From contig RPFO01000231.1 of the NCBI GenBank assembly GCA_009746045.1, positions 2,221,900 through 2,285,899 on the forward strand: a DNA stretch of 64,000 nt, in the 5' to 3' direction. The notes beneath the pieces are model-generated. The model saw only the letters and a list, made by a program, of their open reading frames with translations. It did not search any database and was not told the origin of the DNA. Source of the DNA: Mesostigma viride. Its lineage: Eukaryota > Streptophyta > Mesostigmatophyceae > Mesostigmatales > Mesostigmataceae. The position numbers and the translations under genes were made by a program. Shown in pieces: positions 22,179-30,549 of this stretch (positions within the stretch are counted from its first letter, which is position 1; every line of letters starts with the position of its first letter).

Positions 22179-22736
22179 ATGAGGTGCAAATCGACGACCG
22201 TATCGGGGTCCCGGTGCCGCAACGAGGGAGCACACGGCGGGTCCCATTGCAGCGTCCACAAGGGCGGAAAAAAGCCTAAGAAGTCGGTCCGCGCCCGCGC
22301 GCCCGCCCGCCGCAAGCACAGGGCCCGCGCCACGATGTGGACAGCTGATGACAGGTATCCAGACGAAGGGAGGCCGCTCCCGGGGACCGATGATTGGGGG
22401 AGGACAATTCTCAACAATGTCCTATTGCCGTTACGGAAAAAAGAGGCCGCTCCCGCCGCCGCCGCCACGGGTATCGCAAGGATGGGCGCCGCTGTACGAG
22501 GCGCAATTGGCGCGGCGAGTGATACAGGGGCAACGGTGAAACCACTGTTTGATGAGCTACACGATCGTGTCTACCAAGGGAGTCAATACGGCCAATTGCA
22601 AGGAGAGAATTGGCAGACGGCACTGCAGCATTTGAATGACGCAGCGGAATATTACAATGAGGGCAAGTTTACCGCGGCGAAAAATTTATTAGATACTCTC
22701 ACTACCGATCTTGACGACTGGCGCGTGCCTGACTAA
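22179..22736 (+). CDS. Small zinc-motif protein of unknown function
   Basis: The 185 residues begin with a Cys/His cluster (Cys3, Cys13, Cys24, His27 in CKSTTVSGSRC and HCSVHK), then a strongly basic stretch (KKPKKSVRARAPARRKHRAR). An Ala/Gly-rich segment follows, then a helical C-terminus (ALQHLNDAAEYYNEGKFTAA, resembling a TPR helix pair). Similar short C-x-C...C-x2-H starts are common in large-virus proteins. I do not recognise the family. The ATG at 22179 lies 57 bp after the desulfurase stop. Confidence 0.65.
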   Translation: MRCKSTTVSGSRCRNEGAHGGSHCSVHKGGKKPKKSVRARAPARRKHRARATMWTADDRYPDEGRPLPGTDDWGRTILNNVLLPLRKKEAAPAAAATGIARMGAAVRGAIGAASDTGATVKPLFDELHDRVYQGSQYGQLQGENWQTALQHLNDAAEYYNEGKFTAAKNLLDTLTTDLDDWRVPD

Positions 22737-22909
22737 GCGCTTAAAACGAACTGTTTAAAAAGGAAACAGGAAAAGGAGATCACGGGGATCTCGGTGTCAG
22801 AGTCCACCTTCAGTTCGGAGATGGGCCGCAGCGTGTAGATCCAAAACTTGTCAGTCTCCCGCTTGAACGCGAATAGCACGTTTACGGTCGGCGCCTGGTT
22901 TGCGGCCAT
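22733..22909 (-). CDS. Short hypothetical protein downstream of a leader intron
   Basis: 58 residues starting MAANQAPTVNVLFAFKRETD and ending LFKQFVLSA. The ATG lies 8 nt after an acceptor-like CAG (22918-22920, minus strand). A donor-like AAG|GTGAGT lies at 23290-23297, so a 377-bp 5'UTR intron fits. Its 3' end overlaps the gene at 22179-22736 by 4 bp. No family recognised; it could be a truncated gene. Confidence 0.45.
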   Translation of the reverse strand: MAANQAPTVNVLFAFKRETDKFWIYTLRPISELKVDSDTEIPVISFSCFLFKQFVLSA

Positions 22910-22917
22910 GTTTGTAC

Positions 22918-23294
22918 CTGTCACGAAATGAAGCAACCAGATGCAGCAATGGCAAAATTCCAAGGTGCACAATTAATTAATTCAGCAAGGGTACAGCGGC
23001 AAGGTTGGGAATTTCCTAACGCACAAACGGCGAAATTCCGATGCTAATAATTAATGCAGCAATCTGGGTTGTGAATTTTCTAAAGCACACAGCAGACACG
23101 GCGAAATTCCGATGCTAATAATTAATGCAGCAAGGGTACAGCGGCAAGGTTGGGAATTTCCTAACGCACAAACGGCGAAATTCCGATGCTAATAATTAAT
23201 GCAGCAATCTGGGTTGTGAATTTTCTAAAGCACACAGCAGACATGGCGAAATTCAGAGGCTAATAATTAATGCAGCAAGGGTTAATGCACTCAC
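22918..23294 (-). repeat. Repeat-filled candidate intron carrying GGAATTTCCT
   Basis: Two copies of a unit of about 142 bp, each built of two related halves: GTTGGGAATTTCCTAACGC with CGGCGAAATTCCGATGC, and GTTGTGAATTTTCTAAAGC with CGGCGAAATTCxGATGC. The halves are separated by AATAATTAATGCAGCAA. The palindromic core AGGAATTTCCT or close variants is shared with the 24.57-24.79 and 25.83-26.27 kb arrays. Confidence 0.7.
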
Positions 23295-23299
23295 CTTGG

Positions 23300-23836
23300 C
23301 ACAATTCGAATTATCACGGCTGCTCGCCTTCTTGGCCGGGTTCCTTGCTCAGTTTGCTGTTGGGCTGTGGCTCAATTCTCCTTGGGCAGTGCACCTTTAT
23401 TTCTTGCCGCGCTGACGAGGTGATCCCGCTTTTCTGACGCGTGTCGTCGGTTTCGTCTAGGAAGCGGCCCAAAACTCCTTGGTTACAATGGGGGAGCATC
23501 AGATATTTGGTCCAAAAGTGTCTTATGGTGGTTACTAAAAGTGAGCCGCGGTGCAGGCGGAATCTGGACGAATCCGGCTAGTACCGGTAGATCCGGCGGC
23601 TCACTTTCTACAACCAATTCAGGGGATCTCGAAACCGCCGGCGTAACCGAAGGGGTAACCGACGAACGCCTGTAGCCACCAGTGGGCCCGCGAAAAACTA
23701 AAAACGCACCAATGGGAACTGCGGATTTTCGGACGGACACGCCTAGTAGAATTCGGAATCTTAGCTCCCCCGCTCGAGCCACTCGGGGGAAAAAAAGTTT
23801 TCGTTTTAAGGAACGAAATACGCAAATCACGTATTC
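23300..23836. other. No confident gene
   Basis: Short frames occur on both strands (for example 23483-23848 minus), without recognisable domains. The minus strand contains a candidate non-coding leader exon ending at 23295 with a GTGAGT donor. Confidence 0.4.
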
Positions 23837-24130
23837 GGCTAAATTCATTACAACATTAGGGTCACTGTAGCTATTGTGTACACCATCGCACTATAGAGAT
23901 TAATTATTACAGTGTACGCGGCGGTATACTGTAATTATTTGTTTGTATTGTCATAAGTTAGCCATAAGTTATGGTGAAAATTTATGACAATTAAATATAT
24001 AAACTAGTACGGTATTTGTAGTAGCGGCGATATACTATACCGCGATGATACAATAGGCCGTGTACGCGTCGGAATACGTATAGTGTACAGTGACAGCTAT
24101 AGTGACCCTAATGTTGTAATGAATTTAGCC
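23837..24130. mobile_element. Inverted-repeat (MITE-like) element of about 294 bp
   Basis: GGCTAAATTCATTACAACAT, TAGGGTCACT at 23837-23866 is inverted at the right end (24101-24130). The similarity extends with a few mismatches to about 48 bp. The AT-rich interior has nested hairpins (AATTATTACAGT with ACTGTAATTATT). No clear target-site duplication was found. Confidence 0.65.
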
Positions 24131-24265
24131 TGGCGGTGCTTCCACATGCCGGATCGGATGCCCATCGTGGGTGACGCATCATCGGGCATGCCCATCATCG
24201 TGACCATCGTGGGCGCACCCGTGACATGCATCCACGTGCGCGTCATCGGGACGTGGCTCCCACCC
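24131..24265. repeat. Virus-block interspersed repeat R1
   Basis: GGGCGCACCCGTGACATGC, ATCCACGTGCGCGTCATCGG and several GCCCATCGTGGG-like words resemble R2 (29235-29405) and R3 (39262-39490). It supplies the C-terminal codons of the gene at 24179-24544. Confidence 0.55.
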
Positions 24266-24544
24266 GATGGACGGAGGCCGCGGCTGCAGCTCCTGGAGCT
24301 TGCCTGCCTCGGTGTCTTCGACCCTTGCCTCCTCTGATTGCTTGTAGCTCTGCAGCCACTGCTGAATAAATGGAGGTGGCGTGAAATCCTCCTCCTGCTC
24401 TGGAACGCGCTGCTCTAGCCAACGAGGAGAGTTCACCAGAGGGGAGGAGGATAGCAAGAAGCTCCAATCCACAGAGTTTGGGAAGTAGACCCTTGTTGGC
24501 TGTGGATGATAGATTTGCTCAGTCGTCTGGACCTCTGAAGACAT
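24179..24544 (-). CDS. Hypothetical protein ending in an interspersed repeat
   Basis: 121 residues from ATG at 24544: MSSEVQTTEQIYHPQPTRVY, a WSFLLSSSPLVNSPRWLEQR segment, an acidic/Gln region, then a His/Asp-rich tail (HVDACHGCAHDGHDD) that is just repeat R1 in frame. The ATG directly follows an acceptor-like TTGCATTTCCAG, so an upstream exon is possible. Function unknown. Confidence 0.5.
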   Translation of the reverse strand: MSSEVQTTEQIYHPQPTRVYFPNSVDWSFLLSSSPLVNSPRWLEQRVPEQEEDFTPPPFIQQWLQSYKQSEEARVEDTEAGKLQELQPRPPSIGWEPRPDDAHVDACHGCAHDGHDDGHAR

Positions 24545-24569
24545 CTGGAAATGCAAAAGTAGAAGGATG

Positions 24570-24795
24570 CACATGGAATTTCCTATGAAATGATTCAGCA
24601 CACTCAGAGGCACATGGAATTTCCTATGAAAAAAATGCAGAATACCCAAAGGCACATGGAATTTCCTATGAAATAATCCAGCACACTCAGAGGCACATGG
24701 AATTTCCTATTTAAAAAATTCAGAATACCCAAATGCACATGGAATTTCCTATGAAATAATCCAGCACACTCAGAGGCACATGGAATTTCCTATGA
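24570..24795. repeat. Tandem repeat of 41/42 bp with six GGAATTTCCT cores
   Basis: GGCACATGGAATTTCCTATG recurs with cores at 24575, 24616, 24658, 24699, 24741 and 24782. Alternating spacers are CAGCACACTCAGA and CAGAATACCCAAA. It lies directly upstream of the minus-strand gene at 24179-24544, possibly within an intron. Confidence 0.85.
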
Positions 24796-25659
24796 AATAA
24801 ATGATCAGAACAAGGCATATACTAACTTGGAATGGTGAAAACAGCCCAGAGATGCAATAGAAATTCCTTAGCTAAAAATTCATGCATAGGAAACCATTCA
24901 CAGTTTGATGCCCATACCTGCAATAATTTGTGGCTTGGAAGGCGCTGAGACCCGGCAAAGCTTGTGAAAATGGCTGCTTACCCAATGCACAAACTGTACA
25001 CACAGGAGAAATGTCAATGGCATTTGGCTACCCCGGCAGTTATCTGATTCTAGCACGCCAGCGCGGCCAAGAACAAGCCACAGAATCTGTGAAAATCTTA
25101 AGTTTTTAGCTATCCCTGCTGTAACTCTCTAAATCATCCTTGTGAAATCTTCAAAATCTTTCCTTTATACCCTCTGGCACTGAAAGAAATCTGTGCTACC
25201 CTGTTGTAACTGTATGATATGTGTCAGAAATCTACCAAATACTCACTGAGTACCCTTTGGTACAGAAAGTACCTTGCTACCCTGCTGTAACTCGAAAATA
25301 TCTGTCAGATATCTGCCGGCGCTTGGTGCACAAATATCCTTTTTTGCTGGACAAGATGTCGCGATATCTCATATCTGGCTGACATAGCTGATATCTGACG
25401 GCGTGCTGTCGGCAAGATTGTGTAAGCGGCGCTGAAATGGCCATGCTGTTCAGGCTACCACCCTATCTAGGTGGAGGTTAGGGTTGGCTACCCTGCCAAA
25501 AACGGGTGGCCCCCTTCAGTTCATGCGCTGAAGCGGCAGTAAACGCTTTGCAGCGCCCAAAAACTGTTCATATTGACTTACCACAACATCCAAGGCACCC
25601 AAAAACACCAAACACCATCACCACATCAAGGTGTCTCTGTTGACCTGAACAAGTCTTCA
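24796..25659. other. Intergenic stretch between divergent genes
   Basis: AT-richer DNA with loose repeats of GCTACCCTGxTGTAACT and of ATATCTGxCxGATATCTG near 25.1-25.4 kb. A donor-like GTAAGT on the minus strand lies near 25578. No coding sequence supported. Confidence 0.45.
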
Positions 25660-25707
25660 ATGGCTACTGGAGGGAGAGTTTACATGGGTAGCGCCGGCAG
25701 GAATGCG
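25660..25707 (+). CDS. Exon 1 of KilA-N-like coiled-coil gene
   Basis: ATG at 25660 begins MATGGRVYMGSAGRNA; the 16 codons end at the perfect donor GTAAGT (25708). It joins in phase 0 to the exon starting at 26334. The splice pair makes this one of few genes in the viral block with a convincing spliceosomal intron. Confidence 0.65.
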
Positions 25708-25819
25708 GTAAGTGTCTTGCATTTTTCTTTGGCATGCCACATTTTTGAAGCATCACATTGTAGGAATTTCATGTGTGTCTTGTCTTGTCCTTGCACCTTT
25801 CTTTATTTACCCACTTTTC

Positions 25820-26300
25820 TGTGCAGCCCAGGAATTTCCTGCTATAAAACCAGTGCTCCCAATTTTCTTTTTGGAATTTCAGGCCTGTATCACCCTGTGC
25901 AGCCCAGGAATTTCCTGCTATAAAACCAGCCTGCTGTGTGGTGCTCCCAATTTTCTTTTTGGAATTTCAGGCCTGTATCACCCTGTGCAGCCCAGGAATT
26001 TCCTGCTATAAAACCAGCCTGCTGTGTGGTGCTCCCAATTTTCTTTTTGGAATTTCAGGCCTGTATCACCCTGTGCAGCCCAGGAATTTCCTGCTATAAA
26101 ACCAGCCTGCTGTGTGGTGCTCTTAATTTTCTTTTTGGAATTTCAGGCCTGTATCACCCTGTGCAGCCCAGGAATTTCCTGCTATAAAACCAGCCTGCTG
26201 TGTGGTGCTCTTAATTTTCTTTTTGGAATTTCAGGCCTGTATCACCCTGTGCAGCCCAGGAATTTCCTGCTATAAAACCAGCCTGCTGTGTGGTGCTCCC
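25820..26300 (+). repeat. 88-bp tandem repeat filling a viral-gene intron
   Basis: Six cores of CAGGAATTTCCTGCTATAAA at about 76-88 bp spacing (GGAATTTCCT at 25831, 25907, 25995, 26083, 26171, 26259). Each full unit also carries an acceptor-like TTTTTGGAATTTCAG. Units are nearly identical, so the expansion is recent. Confidence 0.92.
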
Positions 26301-26333
26301 AATTTTCGTTTGCCTGTCTGTCTGTGTTTGCAG

Positions 26334-27970
26334 AAGCGCTCTCGGCCTCTGAATGACGTGGACAGCTACGTATCTCTTCGCCCATGGGAGGAGGGCACGG
26401 GAAAATGCATCCATTGCTTCACCGGCTACAAGCGGTACCAGCCCCTCCGCGCGGCCCTCGACGCGACACTGCAGGGCTGCAACCTCAAGTACGGGGCCGT
26501 GCGCGACACCAGGGCGGGCTCGTTCATGCACCCGGTTCTGGCACTGCACGTGGCCAAGAACAACGGGGAGCTGGCTAAGGAGGTGCCGAAGCTGATCAAG
26601 CTGTTCGAGGACAACAAGTGGCCGGTGCCCACAGACGACCTCCTGGATAGCATCGCGGTGGCGGAGGAGGAGGGAGGCGCGCAGGTGGAGCGGGCACGGC
26701 TGAAGATCAGGGAGCAGGCACACGCCGAGGAGATGGCCAAGAAGGAGGAGGAGCACAGGGCGGTGGAGAGGCGGCTCAACAGAGAGCTGTTGGCTGCCAA
26801 GGAGGTCTCGGAAATGACCAAGAGGTTGCGCGAGTCCGACAAGCGGGTGTACAACCGGACCACGGGGCACATGGGGAGCATCAACGGGAGGCTGACCGCA
26901 GAACTGCATCAGGCGCAGGTGGATCGCGACGGCGTGAAGGAGGAGCTGAATTACAGAGCCAGCAGCGGGTGGCGGAGCTGGAGGGAGAGCTCCAGCAGAC
27001 CCGCCAGCGGTTCGCCACGGTGGAGGGGGAACTGACGGATGCGCAGACCAAACTAGGAGAGGCGGGGGGCGAGCTCCAGCAGAGCCGACAGCGGGTCGAG
27101 ACGCTGGAGGCGGAGCTCCAGCAGAACTGCCAGAGGATCCAGACGCTGGAGAGGGATCTCTACGAGATGCGAGTCTTCGCCAGCGAGCGCGTGCAGGAGG
27201 AGTGCGCAAAAATTTTCAGCAAGCACACCGAGGGGGTAAAGAAGCTGCGGGGGGAGCACGAGCAGACACGCCTGCGTGTCTTGGAGCTGGAGGTGGATGT
27301 CCGGCAGAGCCGGGAACGGGTCGAGGAGCTTGAGGCGGATCTCCAGCAGAGCCGGAAGCGGGTCGAGGAGCTGGAGGAGGGCCTGGAGCGGTCTCGCGGG
27401 GACGCGGCAGGCGCGCGAAAGGCTCACCACGACTACCTGGCAGTCTCCTCTGGTTGGCTGATGGATAAGAACCGCCTTATCGCTGAAAACACCCTCGTGA
27501 CGGGCCAGTTGAACGACGCGAAGGTGGACCTGGCGCGGGTGGAGGAGACCGGGTTGGCCATGCAGGCCAAGGAGGCGGCCATCAGCAAGGTCTTCGAGCT
27601 GGTCGCCGTCGCCAGGGACGCTACCAGGGCGATGCCCGCGTACAGCACGCACGGTGAGCAGGCCGTGGTGGGGGTCGCGACAGTATGGAACAAGATTTTG
27701 AACTGCTCGGACCGGATTGACGGTTACCGACAGATGGCGGTCCCGAGCTACGTTCGGACCATGGTGTGGAAGAACGGATGCGAGATATTTCTCCGCAAGT
27801 GGGGCAAGCGGGTGGCCGAGGGGATGGACCGCAAGGAGTGGGCGATGCAGTTGGCGCGCATGTACTGGGGCCTGACTGCTCCCTTGGAGGGCAGGGAGGA
27901 TATCCGGGGGCACCCCGACATCCCTGACGGTCGCGTGGAGCCGATGACCGACTTTGTGAACTTTGTGTAG
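26334..27970 (+). CDS. KilA-N-like DNA-binding/coiled-coil protein, exon 2 (frameshifted)
   Basis: The acceptor CTGTGTTTGCAG ends at 26333. The N-terminal part (KRSRPLNDVDSYVSLRPWEE, then RAGSFMHPVLALHVAKNNGE) resembles a KilA-N-type fold with its HPxLAxHxA signature. A long coiled coil follows (VAELEGELQQTRQRFATVEG, RVEELEADLQQSRKRVEELE). The C-terminal globular part (YRQMAVPSYVRTMVWKNGCE) ends DFVNFV at the stop 27968-27970. The frame changes by one base near 26935-26955 in a GGAGGAG run: a true mutation or an assembly error. The intact protein would be about 560 residues. KilA-N coiled-coil proteins are typical of nucleocytoplasmic viruses and phages; a DNA-binding or host-interaction role is inferred. 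Confidence 0.65.
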
Positions 27971-28173
27971 ATCCTTCTTTGTGTGCAAATGGGCCGCGAC
28001 TTTACGGCATCTTACCGAGTTCCATAATGGCAATGCGACGATGAGTGATAGTTGTGATGGATGATCACGCATCATAAATAACACTATAACTGTTTTTGGG
28101 TCATGTATCATTAATAACAATCAACCATCCGTGATTAAATGATTACCAACTAATTATTAGTCAGCCTTCGCGA

Positions 28174-28845
28174 CTAGCAACGGCTGGTTTCCATCAGGTG
28201 CCTGTACAGCTCGATGGTGTCCTCGAACCTCTTGGCATTGTTGCAGCCGTAGCAGAGAAGCCGAGTGTTAGCACAGTACGCGCGGTCCAGTGGGTTGGCC
28301 TTGTCCAGGGAGAGCTCGTCCTCCTTGGGCCCGAACCCCATCGCAAAGGGGGTGCCGCACACAGCGCACTCAGGCGACGCCACAAACCATCGGTATATCT
28401 GTGCCACCTCTTGAGAGTCCAGGCAGGGGCGCACCCCGTCCCGTTTCATGCGGGCATTAGCCGACACCGCCCTTGATTTAACGTACTCCCACACGCGGCT
28501 GTTCACTCTGCGAGGCTTCGGGATGCGCACGGGTGCGCTCACGTGTGCGCTCCTCTCGACTGTCGCGCGCGCCGTCCGTAGCCCACACAGAACCGCCCTC
28601 GCACGAGTGTCCGCCAGAGAGTCGCGAGCCCCCGCGAGAGGTGTCACCGCGCACGAAGGGCATGACCACACGCCAGGAAGGGAGAACACGGCGCGCGTCA
28701 TGCTCAGCCCCTCCCCACACTGATGGCATGTGCCCGTCCATCGCTCCTTGGCGGTCACCAATGGAACCGGGGGGTAACGCTTGACCCCTGCCAGGCCGGC
28801 CGCGTATCTCATGTGCACGTTGAACTGGCGCACGCGAGCCTCCAT
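28174..28845 (-). CDS. HNH-type endonuclease-like zinc protein
   Basis: From ATG at 28845 (MEARVRQFNVHMRYAAGLAG), 223 residues. A first zinc ribbon uses Cys40/Cys43 (CHQC) and Cys62/Cys65 (CPSC). The C-terminal CAVCGTPFAMGFGPKEDELS, LDKANPLDRAYCANTRLLC, YGCNNAKR has the paired CxxC, the D-x-x-xP and the NxRxLCxxCNxxK of viral HNH-like nucleases. The longer frame to 29013 overlaps the divergent MYND gene, so the internal ATG was chosen. Role possibly in recombination or homing; unproven. Confidence 0.7.
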   Translation of the reverse strand: MEARVRQFNVHMRYAAGLAGVKRYPPVPLVTAKERWTGTCHQCGEGLSMTRAVFSLPGVWSCPSCAVTPLAGARDSLADTRARAVLCGLRTARATVERSAHVSAPVRIPKPRRVNSRVWEYVKSRAVSANARMKRDGVRPCLDSQEVAQIYRWFVASPECAVCGTPFAMGFGPKEDELSLDKANPLDRAYCANTRLLCYGCNNAKRFEDTIELYRHLMETSRC

Positions 28846-28926
28846 ATGCAATACTACAGACGGTGAGATAACTAAAAAATTGGGAGTAAACGCACGGTCG
28901 GGGGAGGGGGCATTTCTCATCCCATT

Positions 28927-29346
28927 ATGACTGCTACCATGGACAGGCGGGTGGGGTGGGTGGAAAGGTCCCCCGGTGTTATCGATTACTTCTACCCGTG
29001 GGGAGAGAAACACAGCACCTGGATGGAGGGGGCGGACAGCGGCACGCTTTATTTCCTGTGCTGCAATAACAAATGCGACAACTTGAAAGCCATCATGATT
29101 CCTTGCTCAGAATGCGGCAAGTCACTGTACTGCTCTGTCAAATGCAAATGGGAGGCCCGCGAACTGCACGGGCACAAAATTGGATGCAAACTTCTCAGAG
29201 ACAGTGACGCGTGTCAAACGCTGGGTCCCATATGCGCTGCGCCGGGCGGCGGTTTGGATGGACCCGATGCTCCGCGTGGTGACATCCGGCGTGCGCACCC
29301 GGGCATGTCCGATCGGGGTGTCGCCCACGTGGGATGGGTATCCTGA
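28927..29346 (+). CDS. MYND-type zinc finger protein
   Basis: 139 residues. CCNNKCDNLKAIMIPCSECG, KSLYCSVKCKWEARE and LHGHKIGC give a MYND finger: Cys46/Cys50, Cys60/Cys63, Cys69/Cys73, His83/Cys87. MYND domains mediate protein-protein contacts and occur often in giant-virus genomes. After about residue 90 the sequence runs into repeat R2, so the natural C-terminus was probably replaced. It is divergently arranged with the HNH gene, 81 bp apart. Confidence 0.75.
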   Translation: MTATMDRRVGWVERSPGVIDYFYPWGEKHSTWMEGADSGTLYFLCCNNKCDNLKAIMIPCSECGKSLYCSVKCKWEARELHGHKIGCKLLRDSDACQTLGPICAAPGGGLDGPDAPRGDIRRAHPGMSDRGVAHVGWVS

Positions 29347-29405
29347 TGGATCTGCCGGTCATCCATCGATCTGACCGTCCATCGATCTGACCGTCCATCG
29401 CCTGA
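29235..29405. repeat. Virus-block interspersed repeat R2
   Basis: GGCGTGCGCACCCGGGCATG, TCCGATCGGGGTGTCGCCC and ACGTGGG match R3 (GGGCGTGCGCACCCGTGAC, TGTCGCCCACGTGGG). An ATCGATCTGACCGTCC duplication follows at 29365-29399. It lies just next to the inversion breakpoint at 29440. Confidence 0.65.
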
Positions 29406-30497
29406 TCAGCACCCACACAATCCCGATCGCTCAAATAGGCCGGCATCCGCCTGCAGCGACGTGGCCTGCAGCACCTTGCTGCGTTTGCCCCTCGAGCACG
29501 CGCTGCCGACGTTGGCGCAGATCCCGCTGCGGGACAGTTTACTCACCACCTCGCGGGCGTCCGTCCCGGGCAGGCTGAAACTCACGATGTTGTCCATGCA
29601 CCTGGTCAGGTCCGCGGGCCCGTTGAACACCGCCCCCAACGACTCCAGCTCCCCCCTCGCCGCGTCCCTCAGCGCCCTCACCCCGCGCCACTTGCAGCGT
29701 CCGGCGGGGCTCATGTTCATGTCCACCGCCCGCGCCAGGCTCGCGATCAGCGGGGGACTCTCGGTCCCGGGCCGCATGCCGCCCTCCTGCCCACCGCCGT
29801 ACATCAGCGGGGAGATGCAATGGACGTCGTCGCGGATCACGAGGGCGCCCACGCCCTTCACCCCGTGGATCTTGTGACCCGACAGGGTGAAGCTGTTCAT
29901 GAACCGCTGGTCCCGTATCAGATCCTTGCCAGCCACCTGCGTGGTGTCCGCGTGGATGTGCACGTCCTTGCCCACCGCCCGTCGCAGGGCCCCGAAGTCC
30001 TGGATGGTGCCGATCTCGTTGTTGCCGTAGATGACCGCCAGCAGCTTCACCCGCCCCTTGTGCTTCGTCATTGCCTCCCGCACCTTGTCCACGCGCACGA
30101 ACCCCTCGCGGTCCACGGGCAGCCACACCACCTTGATGGCCCCCTTGGACGCCTTCGCCAGGTGCTTCAGGGGCTGCGTGATGCTGGGGTGCTCGATGCG
30201 CGTGGTCAGCACCACGCCCTTGCCCCCGTGCCGCTCCATGAACCCGCTCAGCAGCAGGTTGTTGGACTCGGTCGCCCCCGCCGTGAATATCACGCCCTCG
30301 GGCTTCACGCCCAGTCGCCGGGCCACGAGGGAGCGGGAGTCGTCGACCACCTTCCGCGCCTGCCGCCCGCCCACGTGAGAGCTGGACGCGTTGCCGTAGA
30401 GGGACATGGCCGTCGACTTCATCACCTCGGCCACCTCCGCGTGCGGTCTGGTCGTGCTGTTGTTGTCCAGGTACACGATGCGCCTCTTGCCCGTCAT
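29406..30497 (-). CDS. Cysteine desulfurase (NifS/IscS-type), C-terminus lost
   Basis: A PLP enzyme that removes sulfur from L-cysteine for Fe-S or thio-modification. Starts RRIVYLDNNSTTRPH. Motifs: FTAGATESNN (71-80), the cofactor-stacking His103 in IEHPS, YGNNEIGT (157), HADTTQVAGKD, the PLP Lys209 in SGHKIHGVKG, GGGQEGGMRPGTES (234-247) and the persulfide Cys334 in NVGSACSRGKRS. Up to residue 352 all core motifs are intact. The last 11 codons (LFERSGLCGC and one before) are foreign and the usual final helix is missing. It lies inverted at 22036-22122. Activity of the truncated form is doubtful. No scaffold (IscU) gene is nearby. Desulfurases are unusual in viruses, so host capture is possible. 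Confidence 0.88.
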   Translation of the reverse strand: MTGKRRIVYLDNNSTTRPHAEVAEVMKSTAMSLYGNASSSHVGGRQARKVVDDSRSLVARRLGVKPEGVIFTAGATESNNLLLSGFMERHGGKGVVLTTRIEHPSITQPLKHLAKASKGAIKVVWLPVDREGFVRVDKVREAMTKHKGRVKLLAVIYGNNEIGTIQDFGALRRAVGKDVHIHADTTQVAGKDLIRDQRFMNSFTLSGHKIHGVKGVGALVIRDDVHCISPLMYGGGQEGGMRPGTESPPLIASLARAVDMNMSPAGRCKWRGVRALRDAARGELESLGAVFNGPADLTRCMDNIVSFSLPGTDAREVVSKLSRSGICANVGSACSRGKRSKVLQATSLQADAGLFERSGLCGC

Positions 30498-30549
30498 GCG
30501 ATACTGCTTTGTATGGTAGCGCTGATTTATTTGCGCTCTACTCGTCTCT

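Noticed and set aside
24570-26300. Regular 41/42-bp and 88-bp repeats as a CRISPR array
   Set aside because: Spacers are themselves repeated, there are no cas genes, and the context is eukaryotic or viral.
28846-29013. Longer N-terminus of the HNH gene
   Set aside because: It would overlap the divergent MYND gene, and the extra residues show no conservation; the ATG at 28845 fits better.
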